In this document: piece by piece, positions 1-5,528 of the stretch
Position numbering within the stretch: position 1 is the stretch's first letter
Layout of the letters: each line of letters opens with the position of its first letter
Origin: a virus
Virus record (IMG/VR): IMGVR_UViG_3300047322_000209
Location: 1 to 39,547 of that record
DNA length: 39,547 nucleotides
Strand: one strand, 5' to 3'
Position numbers and translations under genes: made by a program
Notes under the pieces: generated by a model
What the model was told of the DNA's origin: nothing
What the model saw: the letters and a program-made list of their open reading frames with translations, nothing else
Databases searched by the model: none

Positions 1-1
1 A

Positions 2-319
2 GTGAGTGACAGCAAGACGTGTCGGAAGTGCGGGGAGACTAAACCCCTCTCCGCATTCCATCGCTGTGCAGCCGTCAAGGATGGCCGCAAAGCCCAATGC
101 GCCGAGTGCGGGCGGAAGTCCTCTGCCGAATGGCGAGACTCCAATACCACGCATCTCGCGGAGTACAGCAAGGCAGACGCGCAACGGCGCAAGGCGTATC
201 AGCGGGAATGGCGCGCTGCCAATCCAGACCGTATCCGGGCGTACCGCGAGACGTACAAGGCAAAGGCGGACCCCCGTGACTTCCTCACCCAGTGGAGAAA
301 GGCCCAACGCAATGGCTAA
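2..319 (+). CDS. Small zinc-ribbon protein (copy A)
   Basis: A 105-residue protein starting at GTG 2. Two cysteine pairs near the N-terminus (CRKCG and, about 24 residues on, CAECG) form a zinc ribbon, followed by a basic helical region rich in Arg, Tyr and Ala. Similar ribbons precede the HNH domain in many actinophage endonucleases, so this looks like the N-terminal half of such an enzyme standing alone. It overlaps the next gene by 8 nt, suggesting coupling. A copy with only about seven base changes in 290 nt lies at 39177. The start sits in the same GTGA context as that copy, so an upstream gene probably ends just outside the window. Function unknown; DNA binding is inference. Confidence 0.75.
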   Translation: MSDSKTCRKCGETKPLSAFHRCAAVKDGRKAQCAECGRKSSAEWRDSNTTHLAEYSKADAQRRKAYQREWRAANPDRIRAYRETYKAKADPRDFLTQWRKAQRNG

Positions 320-713
320 GGCATGTACTAAGTGCGGCGAGAGCAAGCCAATTGGGTCGTTTGCCAGTGCTGGTGCGCTGGGGACGTGCGCGCAGTGTAA
401 GACCTGTAAGGCAGCGCAGGCACGCATCCGGCGCTCAACGCCTGGGAATGCGCGGGACGCGATGTATGCCCATGCCGCCCGCCAGCGCGCACGTAAGCGC
501 AACAGTGCGCATGTTCCGTACCGTCGCGCCGAAATCTTCGCAGCCTACGGCGGTACGTGCGCCTACTGCGACGCCCCAGCCGAACACCTAGACCACGTGG
601 TGGCGCTCTCGCGTGGTGGTGCTGACGCTGTGCACAACCTGTTGCCGTCATGCGCCCCCTGCAACATGTCCAAGGGTGCCAAGTCGCTGGCTGACTGGGT
701 TCTGTCCTGGTAA
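312..713 (+). CDS. HNH endonuclease with N-terminal zinc ribbon
   Basis: A 133-residue protein starting at ATG 312. The N-terminus has paired cysteines (CTKCG, then CAQCKTC). A basic stretch follows, then a classic HNH fold: CAYC, the HLDHV catalytic histidine motif, and NLLPSCAPCN, ending in SKGAKSLADW. It should be a metal-dependent DNA-nicking or cutting enzyme, either a free-standing homing-type nuclease or a packaging accessory. It is clearly related to the HNH protein at 32558 and to the partial one at 39481. Its TAA stop is the TAA inside the 16-bp element at 710. Family call firm, role uncertain. Confidence 0.88.
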   Translation: MAKACTKCGESKPIGSFASAGALGTCAQCKTCKAAQARIRRSTPGNARDAMYAHAARQRARKRNSAHVPYRRAEIFAAYGGTCAYCDAPAEHLDHVVALSRGGADAVHNLLPSCAPCNMSKGAKSLADWVLSW

Positions 714-725
714 CCGACTCGCTAG
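710..725 (+). promoter_or_regulatory. 16-bp directional element, copy 1
   Basis: Exact GTAACCGACTCGCTAG, overlapping the stop codon of the HNH gene and ending 37 nt before ATG 763. One of seven exact copies. Inferred phage-specific promoter or activator site. Confidence 0.65.
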
Positions 726-762
726 CCACCCAACACACCGAGCAAACCGAGGAGAAACCGCG

Positions 763-927
763 ATGACGTATACCATGCGCAACGGCTACCGAGTCATCAC
801 CCGCAAGGTGGACGAGGGTACTGAGTTCGAGACCGTGAACACTCGCGGCGAGACCATTTCGACCGTGCGTCTCGGCTACCTGTCCGCCCGTGAACTGGTT
901 CTCGACCTGGCCAAGCGAAGCGCGTGA
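763..927 (+). CDS. Hypothetical 54-residue protein
   Basis: Starts at ATG 763 after a GAGGAG ribosome site and ends in LVLDLAKRSA. It is charged with alternating strand-forming residues (TVNTRGETISTVRLG), with no cysteine cluster and no membrane segment. It is the first gene after 16-bp element copy 1 and the last before the operator at 962, so it probably forms a one-gene early transcript. No family recognised. Confidence 0.7.
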   Translation: MTYTMRNGYRVITRKVDEGTEFETVNTRGETISTVRLGYLSARELVLDLAKRSA

Positions 928-961
928 CACTGGCGCAATTTGCCAGGGCGGTAAGTTACCT

Positions 962-993
962 GGGGTCACATACCAAATTTGGTAGGTGGCCCC
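962..993. promoter_or_regulatory. Operator palindrome a inside a longer inverted repeat
   Basis: The core TACCAAATTTGGTA (971-984) is flanked by GGGGTCAC on the left and GTGGCCCC on the right, giving a 32-bp inverted repeat with one G:T pair and one mismatch. It lies 22 nt before the thyX start. Likely a repressor site that can also form an RNA hairpin. Confidence 0.7.
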
Positions 994-1015
994 TCGGCAC
1001 AATGGAGGAGAGACC

Positions 1016-1699
1016 TTGCGCGTAAGCGTCATCGCATCGACTGAGCTGCACTACCAGGGTGCACTAGAGGACGCGTACCAGTACGACACTGAGAACGGGT
1101 CGACGGATGCTGACCACCTGGCTGAGGCTGCGGGGCGCATCTGCTACCAGTCATGGGGCCGCAAGAACCCTGCAACGGCCAGTAACTCTGGGTACCTGGC
1201 CAACATCCTGTCCCAGGGCCACTTCAGCGTGCTGGAGCATGCGTCAGTGACGTTCCTGGTGCAGGACGTTTCCCGCGCGCTGCTGGCCGAACTGAGCCGC
1301 CATCGCCACCTGTCCTTCAGCGTGGTGTCTCAGCGCTACGTGAACTACGCCGAGACTGACCCCGTGGTTCCGCCCGCGATGAACGCTGATGAGGCCCACC
1401 TAGTCGCCTGCTACTACGACGAGGCACTAGAGGCTTACGAGGAACTGACCGCGCGTCTGGTGGCCCGTGGTAAAACTCGCAAGCAAGCCCGGGAAGCCGC
1501 CCGCGCGGTACTGCCCAACGCTGCCCCCGTCGACATGGTGGTAACCGGCAACCTGCGGGCCTGGCGTGATGTGCTGGGCAAGCGACACAGCAAGCACGCT
1601 GACGCCGAGATTCAGGAGTTTGCGCGGCTGGTTCTGCTGAAACTCCAGTTCATCGCACCGAATAGCGTGCAGGACATTCCGGCGGACGCCAGCGAGTGA
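1016..1699 (+). CDS. thyX: Flavin-dependent thymidylate synthase ThyX
   Basis: A 227-residue protein with a TTG start at 1016 preceded by GGAGGAG. It carries the ThyX signature around residues 95-108, [14 protein letters not shown] (family pattern RHRxxSxxxxSxRY). Further matches are [20 protein letters not shown] before it and [25 protein letters not shown] after it. ThyX makes dTMP from dUMP using FAD, NADPH and methylene-tetrahydrofolate, so it supplies dTTP for phage replication together with the dCMP deaminase at 2267 and the dNMP kinase at 26072. Length matches the family. It sits directly downstream of operator a, so repression in the lysogen is likely. Confidence 0.95.
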   Translation: MRVSVIASTELHYQGALEDAYQYDTENGSTDADHLAEAAGRICYQSWGRKNPATASNSGYLANILSQGHFSVLEHASVTFLVQDVSRALLAELSRHRHLSFSVVSQRYVNYAETDPVVPPAMNADEAHLVACYYDEALEAYEELTARLVARGKTRKQAREAARAVLPNAAPVDMVVTGNLRAWRDVLGKRHSKHADAEIQEFARLVLLKLQFIAPNSVQDIPADASE

Positions 1700-1905
1700 C
1701 TGCCTTCCTGATCACGGTTGGGGTCCTGGTGCTCTACAGCATCGGGGCCCTGGCCGTTTGCTATGCACTGAGGAGAGATGATGAGCGATCCACGCGAAGC
1801 AAAGCTGCCCAAATGGGCCCAAGAGTCCCTAGCTGGGCTGCGCCGGGATCTGGTAAGAGAGCAGGCGCGCGTAGCGACGCTGAAGCGGGACGTAGGCGAG
1901 ACTGA
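1696..1905 (+). CDS. Possible small membrane protein
   Basis: A 69-codon frame from GTG 1696, overlapping the thyX stop by 4 nt (GTGA). Residues 3-25 form a plausible membrane helix ([18 protein letters not shown]) followed by Arg/Asp residues, the usual inside-positive end. The last 40 codons overlap the next gene by 128 nt in another frame and look like shadow coding, so the true product may be shorter or the frame disrupted. The GTGA coupling and the helix are the support. Could be spurious. Confidence 0.45.
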   Translation: MTAFLITVGVLVLYSIGALAVCYALRRDDERSTRSKAAQMGPRVPSWAAPGSGKRAGARSDAEAGRRRD

Positions 1906-2119
1906 CGTCTTCATCCGGGACTACATCGGTAAGGACTTGCCTCTCCCGCAGGGGTCGGTAATCGCATTCGACATGACCCCACCCGATTGGCGAGCAAAGC
2001 AAATGGTTCAGGTCTATGTCAGCGACCGTGGGACGCTGCACGTTCAGGGGGATTACAGCCTGAGCATTGACCCGCGCGCATCCAACGCTTTCGATATCGG
2101 AATCAAGGTGACCAGATGA
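1778..2119 (+). CDS. Hypothetical 113-residue protein
   Basis: Starts at ATG 1778 (ATG 1781 is also possible) after GAGGAGAG. The N-terminal 45 residues are charged and helical (coiled-coil-like [21 protein letters not shown]). The rest looks like a beta-rich domain ending GIKVTR. The stop overlaps the next start as ATGA. No family recognised. It belongs to the thyX-deaminase nucleotide-metabolism operon by position. Confidence 0.72.
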   Translation: MMSDPREAKLPKWAQESLAGLRRDLVREQARVATLKRDVGETDVFIRDYIGKDLPLPQGSVIAFDMTPPDWRAKQMVQVYVSDRGTLHVQGDYSLSIDPRASNAFDIGIKVTR

Positions 2120-2292
2120 CCCCTGAAGAGGCCCTGACGGCTGCACGGGAGCACGTCGATAAGATGGCGACCAATACCCGTGGCTACACCGACGGTGCCC
2201 CCTTCAGCGCGCGTGTGGCGGCTGTAGAGCGCTTCGCGCGATTCTTGCTGGGGGAGGTGAAGAGCGCTGACACATTCGACTACTCGGAATGA
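2116..2292 (+). CDS. Hypothetical 58-residue protein
   Basis: Starts at ATG 2116 by ATGA overlap with the preceding gene and encodes a mostly helical acidic protein (MTPEEALTAAREHVDKM at the start, DTFDYSE at the end). Its 3' end overlaps the dCMP deaminase frame, and a strong GGGGGAGGTGA ribosome site for that gene lies inside it at about 2250-2260. No known motif. Translational coupling between the two genes is likely. Confidence 0.65.
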   Translation: MTPEEALTAAREHVDKMATNTRGYTDGAPFSARVAAVERFARFLLGEVKSADTFDYSE

Positions 2293-2695
2293 GCGCCCGG
2301 ATTGGGACGCGTACTTTCTCGCTGGCGCTGCCTGGGTGGCCACCCGCGCGGACTGCACGCGTTCTCAGGTGGGAGCAATCCTGGTCAACGCGCAACAGGA
2401 AGTGCGGGGCACGGGGTACAACGGCGCACCTAGCGGCGTACCTGGCTGCCTCAGTGCTGGGGCCTGTCCACGTGGCCAGCTCAGCTACAGCGAGGTCCCC
2501 GCAGGCACCGACTACGCCAACTGCACGGCGGACCACGCTGAGCGCAACGCCATCCGGCACGCTTCCGCATCCGAGCTGCCCGGATCGACCCTGTACACCA
2601 CACGGGCCCCGTGCCCGTCCTGCTGGACTCTGATCCGGGCCAGTGGCATCCGGCGGGTGGTCTGCCCGTCCGCGCGCTGGACCCTGCGTTACTAA
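2267..2695 (+). CDS. dCMP deaminase (unusual start)
   Basis: The zinc-dependent cytidine/deoxycytidylate deaminase motif is clear: HAE (H90, E92) and PCPSC (C116, C119). The protein would convert dCMP to dUMP and so feed ThyX. Homology of the type RPDWDAYFLAGAAWVATR begins upstream of the first ordinary start in frame (GTG 2336), so that start would cut the conserved N-terminus. In this frame the only plausible earlier initiator is CTG 2267, 6 nt after a perfect GGGAGGTGA. The ATG at 2289, which overlaps the preceding stop, is in another frame; a one-base frameshift (real or a sequence error) could reconcile them. Function sure, start uncertain. Confidence 0.85.
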   Translation: MTHSTTRNERPDWDAYFLAGAAWVATRADCTRSQVGAILVNAQQEVRGTGYNGAPSGVPGCLSAGACPRGQLSYSEVPAGTDYANCTADHAERNAIRHASASELPGSTLYTTRAPCPSCWTLIRASGIRRVVCPSARWTLRY

Positions 2696-2714
2696 CCTGT
2701 GGCCTAGGACCAGC

Positions 2715-2728
2715 TACCAATTTTGGTA
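2715..2728. promoter_or_regulatory. Operator palindrome b
   Basis: Perfect core TACCAATTTTGGTA immediately upstream of the -35 hexamer at 2735. Likely repressor site. Confidence 0.7.
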
Positions 2729-2734
2729 GGTGAC

Positions 2735-2764
2735 TTGCACGGGTGCGCTGCCGGACCGTAACGT
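2735..2764 (+). promoter_or_regulatory. Operator-capped sigma-70-like promoter
   Basis: TTGCAC (2735-2740), an 18-nt spacer and TAACGT (2759-2764). The early transcribed region (TCTTGTCAGCAG) resembles that at 26808 and 27216, so this belongs to a four-member promoter family. Drives 2804-3013. Confidence 0.55.
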
Positions 2765-2803
2765 CTCTCTTGTCAGCAGCACAGCGAAGCAGGAGGAACC
2801 AAG

Positions 2804-3013
2804 ATGTTCGGCATCGTTCACCGTAACGGCAACTGGTACGTGGTCAGTCCTTACTACAAGGTCTACACCGGCACTGCCTACGGCACGGCGGATGCTGCCT
2901 GCGACGCTGCCGAGGGGTTTGAGCGCACTTGGCACCACTGGGCTGAGAAGGTTCGCCCGACTGACGCGGGTATCGCTGCGAACAAGGTCAAGCTGGTTGG
3001 GTTTATGAACTAG
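2804..3013 (+). CDS. Hypothetical 69-residue protein
   Basis: Starts at ATG 2804 behind a strong AGGAGG site. A compact protein rich in aromatic residues (NWYVVSPYYKVYTG, WHHWAEK) with no membrane segment. It has its own operator, promoter and terminator, so it is a single-gene transcript and probably an early gene under repressor control. No family recognised. Small phage proteins in this position often modify host functions, but nothing here shows that. Confidence 0.78.
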   Translation: MFGIVHRNGNWYVVSPYYKVYTGTAYGTADAACDAAEGFERTWHHWAEKVRPTDAGIAANKVKLVGFMN

Positions 3014-3022
3014 CAGGTCAGA

Positions 3023-3052
3023 GGGGGTCCGGGGAAACCTGGGCCCCCTTTT
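3023..3052 (+). terminator. Intrinsic terminator
   Basis: GGGGGTCCGGG, a short loop, CCTGGGCCCCC, then TTTTG. Strong GC stem and U tract directly after the stop of 2804-3013. Confidence 0.85.
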
Positions 3053-3067
3053 GTGGCACTCACCGCA

Positions 3068-3081
3068 TACCAATTTTGGTA
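3068..3081. promoter_or_regulatory. Operator palindrome c
   Basis: Perfect core TACCAATTTTGGTA, 6 nt before the -35 hexamer at 3088. Likely repressor site. Confidence 0.7.
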
Positions 3082-3087
3082 GGTGCC

Positions 3088-3116
3088 TTGCGCGCGCCCG
3101 CGCGAACTGCCATAGT
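3088..3116 (+). promoter_or_regulatory. Operator-capped sigma-70-like promoter
   Basis: TTGCGC (3088-3093), 17-nt spacer, CATAGT (3111-3116), then an AACAGCACACGACAG leader similar to the other capped promoters. Drives 3152-3589. Confidence 0.5.
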
Positions 3117-3151
3117 CATCCCAACAGCACACGACAGAGGGAGCAGGGACC

Positions 3152-3589
3152 ATGGAGATCACGGACTACACCGAGAACGGCAAGACCTACGCGACGGTCA
3201 CCGAGAACGGTCAGGAAGTCTTCCGGACGGCCAGCTACTACACCGAGCGCATGGCCATTGCGGACGCTATGACCTGGGTGGCCTTCCACGGTCCGGCGGG
3301 AACCATGACGTTCGGCCAGATGCGGGCCTACAAGGACGGTCTGGCCGCTCGTCTGCGGATGGACGCGCAGAACACTGTGGCGGTATCCAGCGGAACCCAC
3401 GTGCTGCCCTGGGACCTCGCGGACAAGCTGAGGGACGGCCAGCCCCACCCGCGCCACACCATGCCGGGCACGATGGGGGCGCGGAAGCTGGCACGGCAGA
3501 AGATGTTCAAGGACGTGGCTGCGCTGCTGGGAATCCCGGTGGCTGAGGCCCAACGGCTGCCGCGCATGCTGGCTGACAACCGCTGGTAG
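3152..3589 (+). CDS. Hypothetical 145-residue protein
   Basis: Starts at ATG 3152 with GAGGGAGCAGGG upstream. The N-terminal 60 residues look like a beta hairpin domain (TENGKTYATVTENGQEVFRT). The C-terminal part is basic and helical, with RKLARQKMFKDVAALLGIPVAEAQRLP, which could be a helix-turn-helix-like or DNA-contact segment. It has its own operator-capped promoter. A regulatory role is possible but unproven, and no family is recognised. Confidence 0.78.
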   Translation: MEITDYTENGKTYATVTENGQEVFRTASYYTERMAIADAMTWVAFHGPAGTMTFGQMRAYKDGLAARLRMDAQNTVAVSSGTHVLPWDLADKLRDGQPHPRHTMPGTMGARKLARQKMFKDVAALLGIPVAEAQRLPRMLADNRW

Positions 3590-3598
3590 TGCCAGGTT

Positions 3599-3624
3599 GG
3601 CCCCGTCCTTAACCGGGCGGGGCC
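3599..3624 (+). terminator. GC hairpin, probable terminator
   Basis: GGCCCCGTCC, a 6-nt loop and GGGCGGGGCC follow the stop of 3152-3589. There is no clear U tract, so termination is only probable. Confidence 0.5.
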
Positions 3625-3640
3625 CTTGGTGGGGGGGATC

Positions 3641-3793
3641 ATGGAAGAGGTCGAGTTCTGCGCCATAGTCCTGGCTGAGAGCACTGAGGACGGGCGCAGG
3701 CTGGTCGAGTGGGCGGTATCAGCGGATGGCGGTAACGCCCCGTTGCTGGAAGCGGTATTCAGCTTGATGTGGAGGAACCATGAGGCACGCTGA
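3641..3793 (+). CDS. Hypothetical 50-residue protein
   Basis: Starts at ATG 3641 after GGGGGGGAT and ends at TGA 3791, overlapping the next gene by 14 nt. The sequence MEEVEFCAIVLAESTEDG continues with VEWAVSADGG and ends HEAR. It is acidic and strand-rich with no recognised family. The G-run ribosome site and the overlap with a well-supported gene favour a real gene. Confidence 0.6.
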   Translation: MEEVEFCAIVLAESTEDGRRLVEWAVSADGGNAPLLEAVFSLMWRNHEAR

Positions 3794-4010
3794 AAAGGTC
3801 GCTCGCTGCACTGTGGCGCGCACTGTGGAGTCAGGGAGCTATTTCACGCTGGAAGTCGATTACGTGACGGCCAGCGGTATCCGCAAGACTCTTGTACTGC
3901 CTCACTCGGTCGGCGAGAGTCTGCGCGCTGCCCTGGAAGATGAAATTGCGGCCATGCCCGCTGAGCGCCGGAAGCGTTCGTTCTTTGCGTCCCTGAAGCG
4001 GCACCACTAG
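3780..4010 (+). CDS. Hypothetical 76-residue basic protein
   Basis: Starts at ATG 3780 with GGAGG just upstream. It begins MRHAEKVARCTVART, has beta-type central segments, and ends in a basic tail (AERRKRSFFASLKRHH) suited to nucleic-acid contact. No family recognised. It forms a short operon with 3641 and 4022, closed by the terminator at 4256. Confidence 0.7.
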   Translation: MRHAEKVARCTVARTVESGSYFTLEVDYVTASGIRKTLVLPHSVGESLRAALEDEIAAMPAERRKRSFFASLKRHH

Positions 4011-4021
4011 AGAGGCACAGT

Positions 4022-4249
4022 ATGCAGATTCTTGATGTCACCATTAGCGGCACGTGGACGGTCCCTGATGGGGGAGTAGTGGACGTGCGAACGGTGAAGG
4101 TCGGATGGGATGGCGAATGGGTCGAGGATGGCGACGTAGCCACCACCACGGCTCAGCGAAATGAGGTGATAGCGCTTTTCCCGGATGTCGAGATACAAGA
4201 CATGTCCATTGTGCCTGAGCCGATCGCGCCGGAAGATCCGGCAGTGTAA
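4022..4249 (+). CDS. Hypothetical 75-residue acidic protein
   Basis: Starts at ATG 4022 after AGAGAGGC. Beta-rich (MQILDVTISGTWTVPDGG, VDVRTVKVGWDGEW) with an acidic proline-containing end (IAPEDPAV). Last gene of its operon, 6 nt before a strong terminator. No recognised family. Confidence 0.7.
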   Translation: MQILDVTISGTWTVPDGGVVDVRTVKVGWDGEWVEDGDVATTTAQRNEVIALFPDVEIQDMSIVPEPIAPEDPAV

Positions 4250-4255
4250 GGAACT

Positions 4256-4280
4256 GGGCCCTACGGGGCCCTTTTCTTTT
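4256..4280 (+). terminator. Strong intrinsic terminator
   Basis: GGGCCC, TACG loop, GGGCCC, then TTTTCTTTT. It closes the left early block. Confidence 0.9.
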
Positions 4281-4432
4281 GCCCTCTTTTTGGTTGCTTA
4301 GCGAAACTAACCTTTCACAGGAAGGTCACAACTTGACATAACTGTGCAGTAGGTTGTCTACACGCGTAGCCGGAGTAGGCCACTCCGCTTATTGTTGAAA
4401 GCTGTAACGACCATCTAGTCGGGGGACGACTA
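4281..4432. other. AT-richer regulatory gap before the attP/int block
   Basis: No gene seen. It contains small inverted repeats (AACCTT/AAGGT near 4310-4326; CGGAGT/ACTCCG near 4371-4387). It also holds a TTGACA at 4333-4338 with only a weak -10 candidate (TCTACA at 4357). A hairpin TAGTCG/CGACTA (4416-4432) places the GGGGA ribosome site of the next gene in its loop. Probably holds the promoter of 4433-4897. Confidence 0.45.
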
Positions 4433-4897
4433 ATGATCACCTTCGCTGACCTGGGCCCAGTGCCTACGGTCCACCTGTTTCTGAGAATCCCTGTGCCGCT
4501 GGACCATGGCGGTTGGCGCTGGGGTGAGCATCCGCGCGCGCAGGGTTGCATGGTGCGTGAGTACGCCTACAACGCGCGTGAGTGCCAGGCCCTAGTTATG
4601 GTCTACGGCCGGATCACTCCGACCCTTCTAGACAGGCAGTCGCTAGGCCCGCGCTTCAGCGTGCTGGCCAGAGGGCCGGTTACCGGCATGGTCCTGGGCC
4701 TGGCTGAGTGGGCCTGGTCGGCGAGTGAACGGGCGTTCACCCAATCCAGCGAGTACATGTGCGGCTGGCGTCCGGCTGCCCGTACGTACTACGTCAAGAC
4801 TGGGCAACTGATCGAGCGTCAGCGGTTTGATGCCAACGTGGCAGCCCCGCCGCTCATGCCATTTCCGGCGCGCGGAGAACTGGGGCGTGCGGCCTAG
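4433..4897 (+). CDS. Hypothetical 154-residue protein
   Basis: Starts at ATG 4433, 6 nt after a GGGGGA ribosome site held in a hairpin loop. Tryptophan-rich with a hydrophobic N-terminal third (VPTVHLFLRIPVPLDHGGW) and a central LGLAEWAWSASERAF segment. There is no confident membrane helix and no DNA-binding motif. It lies alone after a strong terminator and before the integrase region, a position where immunity or lysogenic-conversion genes can occur, but the sequence does not show such a role. Unrecognised. Confidence 0.7.
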   Translation: MITFADLGPVPTVHLFLRIPVPLDHGGWRWGEHPRAQGCMVREYAYNARECQALVMVYGRITPTLLDRQSLGPRFSVLARGPVTGMVLGLAEWAWSASERAFTQSSEYMCGWRPAARTYYVKTGQLIERQRFDANVAAPPLMPFPARGELGRAA

Positions 4898-4906
4898 GCT
4901 GGACCC

Positions 4907-5200
4907 ATGACAGACCTTGGGTACACGTGGCGGATTGCCGGTCGGGAGATGGCGGGTGGGCAATGCTCGGAAGGGTCGGGCGTGGCCGACTGCGTTGATG
5001 CCGTTGCAGAGGGCGTGGACGGCGCTCTACGGCGTCACTACATGCCGGATGGCCCGGAAGTGCTCGCGCAGGTTCTTTACGCCGTCTGGGGCCCGCTGAG
5101 GCATTCCATGGCGACGGACGGAACGCTGGCCACCCGTGAAAAGGGCGGGAGCTGGCAGGGTTCCAATGGGCCTGTCAGCGTGCGAATCTGGGCCCTATGA
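4907..5200 (+). CDS. Hypothetical 97-residue protein
   Basis: Starts at ATG 4907 with no clear ribosome site; translation may be coupled to the gene ending 9 nt before. Contains CSEGSGVADCVDAVAEGVDGALRRHY and WGPLRHSMATDG. The stop overlaps the next ATG (ATGA at 5197). No recognised family or membrane segment. Confidence 0.65.
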   Translation: MTDLGYTWRIAGREMAGGQCSEGSGVADCVDAVAEGVDGALRRHYMPDGPEVLAQVLYAVWGPLRHSMATDGTLATREKGGSWQGSNGPVSVRIWAL

Positions 5201-5472
5201 CAGTCCTTCAGACAGCGCCATCGCGCCGCTACGTAGTGACCCAGCTTCCGGACCGATCCCGCTGGGTGATCCTTGATCGGTTCATGTTCGGCTACTGCAC
5301 CCTGCCGGACGGGGAAGGCAACCTGCTCCCGCTGGAATGGACGGCCAGACAGGGGGCTGAAGCCTGGCTGTACAGGTGCCGGGTGGCCTGGGGTCGGGGC
5401 CTGGTGCCTGCGCCCGCTGGGTGGGAACCGTTCAAGCCTGAGCCGTCCCCCTGGGATACGGCGCTCAGCTAG
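5197..5472 (+). CDS. Hypothetical 91-residue protein
   Basis: Starts at ATG 5197 by ATGA overlap. Strand-rich, with aromatic residues throughout (RRYVVTQLPDRSRWVILDRF, LPLEWTARQGAEAWLYRCRV) and a proline-rich C-terminus. It ends 2 nt before the candidate attP. No recognised family. Confidence 0.68.
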   Translation: MTVLQTAPSRRYVVTQLPDRSRWVILDRFMFGYCTLPDGEGNLLPLEWTARQGAEAWLYRCRVAWGRGLVPAPAGWEPFKPEPSPWDTALS

Positions 5473-5474
5473 GA

Positions 5475-5528
5475 CATGTGCTCAAGGGTGCGCACGTTTG
5501 GGCAAATGCGGGTAGCCTTGAGTACATG
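5475..5528. other. attP: Candidate attP site
   Basis: A 54-bp imperfect inverted repeat: left arm CATGTGCTCAAGG (5475-5487), right arm CCTTGAGTACATG (5516-5528), with partial symmetry continuing inward to GTTTGG/GCAAAT. About 20 of 27 positions match between the half-sites. The centre is the GG at 5501-5502. Large serine integrases use attP sites of about 50 bp with this design, and in phiC31 attP lies directly before int. The right arm contains the int start codon. Recognition is by structure and position, not by a known sequence. Confidence 0.65.
5513..5518 (+). promoter_or_regulatory. Candidate -10 for a leaderless int transcript
   Basis: TAGCCT, a good actinobacterial -10 type, lies 7 nt before ATG 5526, so transcription would start at or next to the start codon. 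No strong ribosome site is present and the -35 is weak. Leaderless mRNAs are common in Streptomyces. Confidence 0.45.

Noticed and set aside
4333-4362. TTGACA as a strong promoter before 4433
   Set aside because: The -35 is perfect but no good -10 exists at 16-19 nt, so it is mentioned only as a weak candidate.
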